In this document: piece after piece, positions 9,601 through 14,400 of the stretch
Layout: each line of letters opens with the position of its first letter
How positions within the stretch are numbered: the stretch's first letter is position 1
Origin: Candidatus Omnitrophota bacterium
Lineage (GTDB): Bacteria > Omnitrophota > Omnitrophia > JAHJGZ01
Direction of reading: 5' to 3'
Length of the DNA stretch: 36,856 nucleotides
Assembly: GCA_018823795.1 (NCBI GenBank)
Contig: JAHJGZ010000012.1
Location: 1 to 36,856 of the forward strand
The notes under the pieces: model-generated
Databases searched by the model: none
What the model saw: only the letters and a program-made list of their open reading frames with translations
What the model was told of the DNA's origin: nothing
Made by a program: the position numbers and the translations under genes

Positions 9601-9871
9601 CTTCTGTTTTCTTAATTTGTGGAATCAAATCACAGATTATCCTCGCAAGGTTTTTCTGTGCTTCAAAACTGGAATGGGCATCCTGAATGTTGATGATGAC
9701 TTTTTCCGAGGTGCCTTTATATCGTTGTTTAACCTTTCCATATTTCTCTGGTACGCGGACCTTATAGGCAAAGTCCGGGCTTGACCACACAATGGTATTG
9801 GTGGCAAACACTACCATAATCAACAAAGCAATTATTTTAAGCATCGTACTATGCTTCATATAATTCATCAT
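665..9871 (-). CDS. Giant membrane protein 1: shared N-terminal domain, CPBP-like block, SF1 helicase, internal Tat-like signal
   Basis: This 3068-residue ORF is unbroken. Residues 5-31 form a signal peptide. Residues 38-500 match giant protein 2 (QDAH at 63-66, GIEG near E110, AGGYH at H403) and look like a ChaN/TraB-type fold, by motif resemblance only. Residues 640-790 hold about five membrane segments with partial CPBP-protease motifs: EE at 646-647 without the usual Arg, FETLH 720-724, HFLCN 772-776. Coiled coil follows (about 820-940). A UPF1-like SF1 helicase occupies about 1400-1960: Walker A GTGKT 1543-1547, DEAA from D1676, GDHIQ, RIQGGE with Q1897, and a TRG arginine. An internal Tat-like signal runs 2007-2038. 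Further membrane segments lie near 2620-2650 and 2780-2800, then a Pro-rich linker and an unknown C-terminal domain. The start overlaps the transposase gene by 23 nt; Met-Met at 1-2 and Met5 are alternative starts. Overall function is unknown. Confidence 0.85.
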   Translation of the reverse strand: MMNYMKHSTMLKIIALLIMVVFATNTIVWSSPDFAYKVRVPEKYGKVKQRYKGTSEKVIINIQDAHSSFEAQKNLARIICDLIPQIKKTEDGKQTTEKKNLTSVPFIGIEGAVGSYDLKELREFPIQETKEAVGAEYVQEGKFIGAEFANIIADNDFTLYGLEDKDLFRDEYRAFYTVMLKHKELAGEIRILEEHVMRLKEATYNKRLKSFDETAAQYENGSLALLEFFPVVYEKIEQLQIDVFEYVHLAQFKEVSQNIHENKAALLDMAALVRDTRMVTHEIRNRLATSRDERKLIALAERIMHLKQLVALRAQKEDVEKFRKEREQYAFKVIGDEIAELDSNFGAGRPHSADTINREQMFDCIDQFYAYADKRDRAMVDNLIKKMDETGQLVGVLVAGGYHSESIIQLLKERGISYLTVTPHLDSAVEDVAYLNRMMGHIAPLDPLFTSSFQISRLNSSVQAINETFFNDIRRTAKKDILGETLLNMKGKLVSPAHVKELIARLTESGKPHDTLIADALKTIYDEIVEKKLIDRLLSEGYTLGDMPAKVTTIVTESVRTRLGDTIDKQIDLEKFSQVMQSEYEHLLLAQPYFSHAETGRSEVSTQKTKRRDGAGWKATTKYTQDIGRELGAPELVTEFFLAPLEETAILLGLIGMVTKSTIGFIGRIERFVKLFLASRLPLIALIAFTPDILPVTPLWLMMLEIFFIGIFIAANSAYFETLHEEYEGVPEPIALGISIFTIVSGVMLSWYPVFTPWNIFVSLSIETTILHFLCNLIQYRLQKWFARRSLKQGEIMEPFEYFPLIENAPDQLRTISVPLPLIAGNLQKKEKRAVLTVLERLVLQINKYQQMKKGAMDYDLVLLRQHLESYITAIRNTQTPVNLKQFKKELVRIAVFLTALERNEREERRRQRKIAEIQKREKEALRMLKVGTDAALEKKEPDRKPVVPVPKIKAFKIPSIDRTRQEVTTLLNRFKNTLERVYRHRTINEDHYETLVTIHNEWEEAIAESSDEDYLKAIRPGIIRCGQWLDGLTMPLLISSEAIKNRFGGDITDVPKATLPPYDRTSLLRMLEEKVEKQIVLLNGDNMLTAEERAQRDLTITQLKESIWFLEGTKSEHSKMIRRTESALEMLYETRRIAKRFSEKQVQPPVTEVDAEPVSAFDAVQEELGPAWVRKVRDLIEIIADELGLDFSVEKIKINMLRAYKLYQKEIELLPDENSEVGEKMRAAFVALCRDYDPDSFRTRLDLINGIKGTQAERFFIFIAQRFTLEHIQTTIDTARELGGLVLDGKVDVVLADFAGTEGGSIARRQKELEYDDAITLFRKENFRPVDPTVLMRHLQGQIDLFKSIEAHGVQPVAVYSVIKQKEKAEIELMILKDEFSAALDVGRKISMYFKGTHYMLTVKRIERFGKYTTVVAYISEGSEKKKSHFRNIDTQRAGRETTFYTAPDLQQERAQREALEQLHATIKVNALVTLKGQEHPSTTANFILDYLLGLRAPPEDIITIEELEEARPYTEGFDKFQRAAVNMIIKSTFAFIHGFFGTGKTKTLMAGVKNLVLEEKKPVLLITPQHKLADDIMHRFVSDVEEKGERAMPMYRFGMAEDKFDPDIKDSLSRRSEAARKSFAEAYRDLNTNKGDAGCLFAATPMGGNFDWLLRIHRNPNAKQYLENLTIIVDEAALINYPELIATLWYLSPESLILMGDHIQFDSYPLEATLRGHGKQVAERVTKETKNFEQIRDRYNTSLFKELVNWNTFNRVRLLKNYRNHWMIIELAQFFYQNLKLKSISDERGDRVKQNTLCVYDTSSSKAYDDYDAQDGFSNTFEAEWIVTKLKEFLGKVSEEGTPYTADDILIITPYNGQVALIQKKIQVDKELQASLSAEEMDALLNNVITSRRIQGGEKKVVLVSFVRSKKKATYFPSIINDPALLLVDETRGIDKLALIGNQRTLSALSKRGKRPDMYQHLFSFGEIFQQVFAAATDEERKDGMTKERYYELREQCAPNNGAPMSRSGSHTRRTFIKILLAFGFSAAVSGKLSWAQKPSPPPKETEKEVTLEVVFYAKQYLQNALTAVSDGVFMPLFTDEEKWEQTFKDQKIGSQTFNPRACGQYMNDLYLVVIDSRRRLKLDMPDYSGFTKKMARDHQAVIKDMLTVIDKRTHIPGKKNLLVPATSKNRLYMAYVMHVDNKIAQVGYVVNEIDFLRVQALRLVRNKFLIGLHTRDENDEGVLFEQFKMLKEKAQVSGFSESELQRITDDYIMKIFKKMIPGVPPQKVLATDLRVPAMRDFLALAFVHFVTYIQKKGEATPGIGFHSTAKELLGAVLDKLLTEEEMIFNIRQYYNIDFDEAHNAFEYYKSEGIEKIRREIAEMIEINLWQRRTWTDAAFFYEHVVLPWFKMVESGDRLEPHLEMTICNRFSTLFHLPEAVRTKQKVKQSGDLLFKLVTVWREEIYAQPSVDIGTIIEDLRTITRQAHIEITSMEDNIPRKIFHFRLIGDPIRIQEKDTLKEISTIDYFGIVSRDDFGRSTGYIIYKEDKLMLAISETRMQLDDISSTMKGDFTLPGVTEESMKNAGISFEHKAFLDSMTDMFRLDLQEILYKERMRKMLQTVAVNNVIQLVIPDEAELGILVNIASAIAGIIYGPLPHFTLAVLFRFMLNEVIKKTGTHKMQKIMKRELETLWDTTQKRRRKEITVAELCTRMRKLYAIFRKEITYLPDLARHEKFFKRVETMVGDHFDRALVQNEKDPDGWEVRQKTVDTVLASIAEKKREDELFRAKEIARITRRKKWSILVAASGVCGAAMSIVKEAMKKSILKEKMKDQDNGDDSSGKDKKREVPPAVTPVKEAAVTKPSPPAEPMTLQVDDEEPSEIAEHASFKEVIQDDIHRELLRAAKKLLAAMIARKKIKTDVDRSDDILFVVADERLDEDELKRLKESVEKRFFTIFEKSIVSCDALSVAVKRIAEFNAMDTIAAETVVVFVGTESRDILLVKEDHRERVQAWTSLGGNKEHRSVFITFLFPYIITALLGGKGEIVLEQVVDQNGNLLGKGIFMRISDFMAAVKRDATEKLVKQAA
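3856..3876 (-). repeat. Hairpin just upstream of internal Met2007 of giant protein 1
   Basis: GTGCACC (3856-3862) and GGTGCAC (3870-3876) form a perfect 7-bp stem with a 7-nt loop. It ends 2 nt before the in-frame ATG (3853-3851) that begins the internal Tat-like signal. It sits exactly at the join between the helicase part and the Tat-led part. It could be a fossil of a former intergenic region. Confidence 0.5.
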
Positions 9872-10430
9872 TCTCCCATTCGCCCGGATTATTGATAATG
9901 TATTCGCATATTTTGTTCAATTCACACTCATTTCGTATGATGTGATCATAAAATGACCGCTGCCATAATTTTTTATCAAATGGTTTCCAATCATATGCAC
10001 GAACGCCATGCATATATTTGTTTGTTGTCATTGTTTTAAACCATTGAATGATTTGTGACATCCCCATCGTTTTTTCATTCGGGCAGGCACGTGGGTCTGC
10101 CCCTACATTCGCATTCGTACCATCATGATGTAGGGGCGAACCCATGTGTTCGCCCGTCGTATTTCCTGACCCGATTATGATAATGCCATGAATATGTTTG
10201 GGCATAATAATGTAATGATCAATTGAAATATGGTCGAATTTTTTTGACAATCTATTCCACATGTCATCAACCATGGTCCCCGCATTATTCAATACCATAT
10301 CGCCATTAACAACATCGCCGAAACAACAGGTGCGGTCTTTGTTACATATGGTCACAAAATAATACCCATTCTTTGAATAATCATACTGTGATAACCGCAT
10401 TGATTTTTTTCTCGTTTTCATTTGTTTCAC
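9849..10430 (-). CDS. REP-associated tyrosine transposase (RAYT, Y1/HUH family)
   Basis: This 193-aa product is a Y1-type single-strand transposase of the REP-associated group. These enzymes nick and join single-stranded REP palindromes. The family signature is clear: an NGYYFVTICNKDR-like N-terminal strand, the metal-binding HIH at His79/His81 (PKHIHGII), and the catalytic tyrosine region SFYDHIIRNE with Tyr161. Length is normal for the family. Residues about 90-118 are an insertion encoded by REP-like palindromes. The GTG start overlaps the TGA of the HTH-PilZ gene (GTGA), which suggests translational coupling; an ATG three codons in is an alternative. The last 23 nt overlap the start of giant protein 1. 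RAYTs are normally single-copy, non-IS genes, so its place inside a riboswitch-led operon is unusual. Confidence 0.9.
   Translation of the reverse strand: MKQMKTRKKSMRLSQYDYSKNGYYFVTICNKDRTCCFGDVVNGDMVLNNAGTMVDDMWNRLSKKFDHISIDHYIIMPKHIHGIIIIGSGNTTGEHMGSPLHHDGTNANVGADPRACPNEKTMGMSQIIQWFKTMTTNKYMHGVRAYDWKPFDKKLWQRSFYDHIIRNECELNKICEYIINNPGEWENDELYEA
10081..10155. repeat. Pair of REP-like palindromes inside the RAYT gene (BIME-like)
   Basis: Two 22-nt imperfect palindromes lie at 10081-10102 (arms GGGCAG/CTGCCC) and 10134-10155 (arms GGGCGAAC/GTTCGCCC). Between and overlapping them is a perfect 9-bp inverted repeat, CCCCTACAT (10100-10108) / ATGTAGGGG (10128-10136). The whole folds as a double or nested hairpin like a BIME. 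It stays in frame and is translated as a Gly/Pro/His-rich insert between the HUH motif and the C-terminal half of the transposase. Confidence 0.7.
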
Positions 10431-10960
10431 CCAATGTACTCTGCTAATATACTTCTCTCTATATTTCTCAGACCTCTAAACTTAACCGCTATCAAATATC
10501 TTCCGGTTTTTTCTACTCGTACAACCCTCGTTTTTATATGATAGGTTCTGTTAATACGTTCTTCTTCTTCTAATGAAAAATGAAGGTCTAAAGGATCGTC
10601 ACAAGTAGGGCGATTATTATGAACAGTGAGATCATCTCCGCATAACAACGCTCCTCCGCAGCTCAGATTTTTAATTTTAGTTGTTTTGATTATTGTACTA
10701 TGTAATGGTAGATGTATCTGACAGGATATGTCTGAATTAATGCGTGGAAACTGTCTATGTTCACCTTTCATTTTGGTTCGACGCGAAGGGAAAATACTAT
10801 CGATATCCTCTTTCACATAGCGCCAGTGCTTACCAATCTTGACCGCCTGAATATCCCCCTTTTGTGTAAGGTAGTACACACTATTAAGAGGAATCCGCAG
10901 ATAGTCGCTGACCTCTTGCGCTGTCATGAAATGAGATTGATTATTTTTGTTTTCGTTCAT
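10427..10960 (-). CDS. Excisionase-type HTH fused to a PilZ domain
   Basis: This 177-aa protein has two domains. Residues 11-60 form an excisionase/MerR-like winged helix (MTAQEVSDYLRIPLNSVYY, then KIGKHWRYVKEDID), a DNA-binding module. Residues 66-177 form a PilZ domain carrying both c-di-GMP signatures: RxxxR (Arg69, Arg73) and NxSxxG (Asn98, Ser100, Gly103). PilZ domains bind cyclic di-GMP, so this is probably a c-di-GMP-responsive DNA-binding regulator; that role is inferred. It is the first gene after the c-di-GMP-I riboswitch candidate and overlaps the transposase gene by 3 nt. A GGA ribosome-binding core lies 6 nt before the ATG. No membrane segment or receiver domain is present. Its targets are unknown; palindromes in its own leader are candidates. 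Confidence 0.85.
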   Translation of the reverse strand: MNENKNNQSHFMTAQEVSDYLRIPLNSVYYLTQKGDIQAVKIGKHWRYVKEDIDSIFPSRRTKMKGEHRQFPRINSDISCQIHLPLHSTIIKTTKIKNLSCGGALLCGDDLTVHNNRPTCDDPLDLHFSLEEEERINRTYHIKTRVVRVEKTGRYLIAVKFRGLRNIERSILAEYIG

Positions 10961-11082
10961 GATATATCCAAATGCTATTCCAAATCCTTAGTTATCCCAG
11001 TTATTTGAAATTTTGTGGTGTAAAGAGAGACAGAAACTATTTCATATGTTTGCTGTCCCTAAGCGATAATAAAAATGTGCAA

Positions 11083-11125
11083 ATCCGCCGTAAAAAGCAT
11101 GTGCATCCTGCACATTATGGCGGAT
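11083..11125 (-). repeat. Compound stem-loop in the HTH-PilZ leader
   Basis: An outer perfect 7-bp stem ATCCGCC (11083-11089) / GGCGGAT (11119-11125) encloses a second perfect 7-bp stem ATGTGCA (11099-11105) / TGCACAT (11109-11115) with a 3-nt loop. A third ATGTGCA lies just outside, at about 11075. The element lies between the terminator and the HTH-PilZ start codon, so it is in the mRNA only when the terminator is read through. It could be an RNA structure or an operator for the HTH protein. Confidence 0.5.
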
Positions 11126-11135
11126 CATTTCATCC

Positions 11136-11183
11136 TAAAATGAAAAAGCCAGTTACACATATTTTTCATATATGTAGCTGGCT
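11136..11183 (-). terminator. Intrinsic terminator serving as the riboswitch expression platform
   Basis: On the minus strand a 16-bp stem with one G-T pair and one mismatch (5' arm begins AGCCAGCTAC, 3' arm ends ACTGGCT), with a 5-nt loop, is followed by TTTTCATTTT. Bases 11174-11183 of the 5' arm are also the conserved 3' end of the c-di-GMP-I aptamer, so aptamer and terminator cannot form together. This predicts that ligand binding prevents termination (an ON switch). Confidence 0.8.
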
Positions 11184-11286
11184 GTCTTAAGCTTCCGAAA
11201 ATCCTTTGGACGTTATTCTAATCCATTAGGCCTCTTAGACCCTTTAGCTTTGTGTCACTGTCTTTCGACAGTTTTACCTCACTTAA
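11174..11286 (-). promoter_or_regulatory. Cyclic di-GMP-I (GEMM-I) riboswitch
   Basis: On the minus strand the leader shows the GEMM-I core in order: GGTAAA (11278-11273), a perfect 6-bp P2 stem ACTGTC-GAAA-GACAGT with a GNRA tetraloop (11272-11257), then GACACAAAGC (family consensus GACGCAAAGC), GGGTCTAAG, a variable P3 region, and GACAGCCAGCTAC as the 3' strand. A short outer TTAAG/CTTAA pairing encloses most of it. The class binds c-di-GMP with the GAAA loop docked on P3. It sits between a good promoter and a terminator, upstream of an HTH-PilZ gene, a c-di-GMP-binding protein family, so the context fits. One core base differs from the common consensus (GACA for GACG), and P1 looks short. 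Confidence 0.8.
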
Positions 11287-11301
11287 AAATAATTTGTTCA
11301 A

Positions 11302-11329
11302 AGTATAGCATATCTCATTGCAATTACAA
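11302..11329 (-). promoter_or_regulatory. Promoter of the riboswitch-HTH-PilZ-RAYT-giant 1 unit
   Basis: On the minus strand TTGTAA (11329-11324) is followed by a 16-base spacer and TATACT (11307-11302), preceded by TGC as an extended -10. The start would fall near 11295, a few bases upstream of the aptamer. The promoter lies 137 bp downstream of the giant protein 2 stop codon, so the two giants need not be co-transcribed. No clear terminator was seen between that stop and this promoter. Confidence 0.65.
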
Positions 11330-11438
11330 GGGTTGCAATAATATATTTAATGTTATTTATGGGGTTTTTTTAAACATAATATTTATAAACACTTAGGTTA
11401 ACATTCACTTTTTACAATATAAGAAAATGTGTTTTATT

Positions 11439-14400
11439 TTAAGCGGCGATCTTGAAGAGTTGCGTCCGTACTGCCTTGATAAGTTCTTTATTCACCCGTT
11501 CCAGGCTTTCCTTGGCAAGGGTAAACACCCCATTTTCGAAGTCAAATAAATGTTCATACACATTTTCAGGAATGCTATCACCGCCGCGCTGGAGTGATTC
11601 AATATATTTTGCAAGTAAAACAAGTAAGATACTATGGAAAAAGGTGATCTCTGTCGTTGCATTTTTCTGGGAAAAGGCAAATGCTTTTGATTTTGCTTCT
11701 TCAAGGCCGAGGTCCTCATTGTCCATCTGAAGCAGCAGTGCATAATCACCTCGTTTGACCGCATCGTTATCGATCGCATCACCCCGGTCGATACGGATGG
11801 TAATATTGCGTTTTGTAAATTCTTCATTCTGTAAAATAGTTTCAATAGCAGGGATCAAATCCTTATTTGTCACAACCCCTTCTGTAATACCGATCCGAAA
11901 AATCCCTTCCTGTCCAGAAACAAGTAACTGGTCAAAGATCTCCCATACATTGCCGATATTCACGCCGCCGTCGCGGAACATCTTGGTTGTCTCCTCCTGC
12001 CACTGCCCAAGAAGCGAGAGGGATTCAGCATATTTATCCATTGCCATAAACGCAGTTATTAAAAGCTCATCATCAGTTATTAATGTAGAAACTGCCTGTG
12101 CCACATTAGATCGATTAACATCATCAAGCGCCATCTGCCGTACTACACGTCTCATGGTATCAGTATCGGTTAACTGATCTTTTGTAATACGATTTTGGGC
12201 TTCGACTGGAATAATACCGCGCTTAAAAAGTTCGAGGCGGTTACGATAGGTGAGCCACAGTTCTTCAAAATATTCGACATCATCTTTTCTTTTCGGATCG
12301 AGTAAGTCACCTTTGCGGTTTAAAATTGTTGCAATAATTTCACGTTCCCGCTCATCAACCCGATTACTTTCATGCCAGAATTCATGAAAAAGTTTTATAG
12401 CTGCTTCGATGCGATACTCATGAGAAGTAAGAGCTTTTTGAAAGAGGTTAAAAGGAATATAGATAACCCCGTCATTCGTTCCATCATGAAAATATCTATC
12501 ACCCTTTTTATCACTAATGTGTATTTTTCCTTGCTCCTCCATAAAATCGCCGATAAGGCTAAAAGAATCCCGTTTTATTCCTTCAATCAATGTTCCTAAA
12601 AGATTGATCATCTGCTGTTTTACCGCATCAGTAAGCAACCCTTCTGATACATCAAATTCTATGGTCACACCGAGCAGTGTACTATCCTGTGCAAGCCGGT
12701 ATTCTCCCACAACAAATGCTGCAGCCTCAGGAACACTGACTTCGTCAACACCCCCTTCCAAATCATCTTTTGGGCTGAACCGCAGTTTCCCCTTTCTATA
12801 TTGACCAAGGAGATAACGCATGATAGCTGCGATTTCGTCTTCATTATGGATATCGCCAAATCGTCTTTGTATTTCAAGTGCTTGATTATAGATATTAAAA
12901 GCCAGCCACCGGAGGCCATCGGTCTCTTGCAACACTTCACTATCCCGTCTGATACGAGCTTCTTTGTACTCATTCAGAAAATTGAGCCAAAAACGGGGAG
13001 TCTCTTTCATCAAGACTGTTGTCTTACCTTCAAGGTAATCCGCAATATGTTCTGCAAGCATTTGAATTTCTGCTGCACTTACTTCAGGTACTGCATCTAC
13101 CTCATCTTCTATCCGTGCTTGCTGTTCAGCTTCAGCAGCTTCCAGACTCTTCTTGAGCTGACGCACTTGCCGGTCAATGTGATCACGCATAGCAACTGCA
13201 TGTTCGAGATTCCATACGGTATGATTATTTTCCTCTTTTACGGTCGCCGCAATATGACGCAAAAGAGTAATGAGGGATACTGCCTCATCTTCATTGATGG
13301 TAGGCTCAGCCTCTCCTTCCACAGGAAACTGCTCAGCAAAACGGGTCCAGTAGCCCGGATCACTCATATACTGCTGCTCAGGGTACGTAATAGCGGCTCC
13401 TTCATTCTCTGGTTTCTCAAAACGGGTGATATTCCCCTCAATTTTTTTTGCGATAATCTTTAATAATGTAATATCTCTTAACGTAACGGCTTTCGTCACG
13501 ACCCTTTCGACAACAACAAACATTTCTTTATAAATCCGATAATCAGGATTTCTGGTAATAGCCGCCACCTGTCGGTTAGAATCAAAAAAGTCGGTGAAGT
13601 GGTCTAAAATATCTTCCCTATTATGATCGGTTATGAGGCTTGACGGAAAGGCTATTATTTTGAGGAGAACCGCGGCAAATCCAAGACACACATCAAGGCC
13701 GTACGCTTTCCCCAGCCCTCGTAATAGTACCGCTATCTCGTCGGAGGTGATTTTTTCAGGAGACTGGTCAAAATCAAACGCACTCTCTAAACTCGCCAAT
13801 TCTTTTTTTGAAATCGTACCGTTTTTTCTGACGTCCATTAAAATTTCACGGACCGACTTTTCTTCCAGAAGTTTTTCTCCATTTGCCATTGACTGGGAAT
13901 CGCTGTAGTGGATTGTCCCGATCGTTTCTTGTAAATTTTCAGGCTTATACTGCCCTCTGTTATCTTTATATTTCTCTCCTTTATATTCAAAAGCTTCACC
14001 ACGCCCTGTATCCTTAAATATTCCAAACCGATACCCCACTAACCTTGTTTTCGTCCCTTTTATCAATTTATCACCGCCGATACCGTTTTCTGTCCACACC
14101 ATGCCTACCGGCGCATCTTTGGGGCCAAATCCATTTTTGAAGAGGGCTTTATCTATCAATACCCCTAAATCGGTTGCGTCTTTTTCAGATTCTGTGTAGA
14201 TGGCGATGACTTTCCCCCGTTGTGTTATCGATTTCCCTGTTGCTTGATTTAATTCATTAAGCACATCCATGTTCATAGCGACTTTATGAATCGTATTATG
14301 GCGTTGAAGCAGCGGCAGGACTACCTGAAATATTCTTGCTGCATTGTCTTCACGAGCTGCCACATGTAATTTCCATCCCCCTTCCGGTAAATCAGCAATA

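Noticed and set aside
12801-13463. A 220-codon plus-strand open frame
   Set aside because: It lies wholly opposite giant protein 2, has no ribosome-binding site or recognisable domain, and its Phe/Cys/Ser-rich composition is what reverse reading of a charged helical protein gives.
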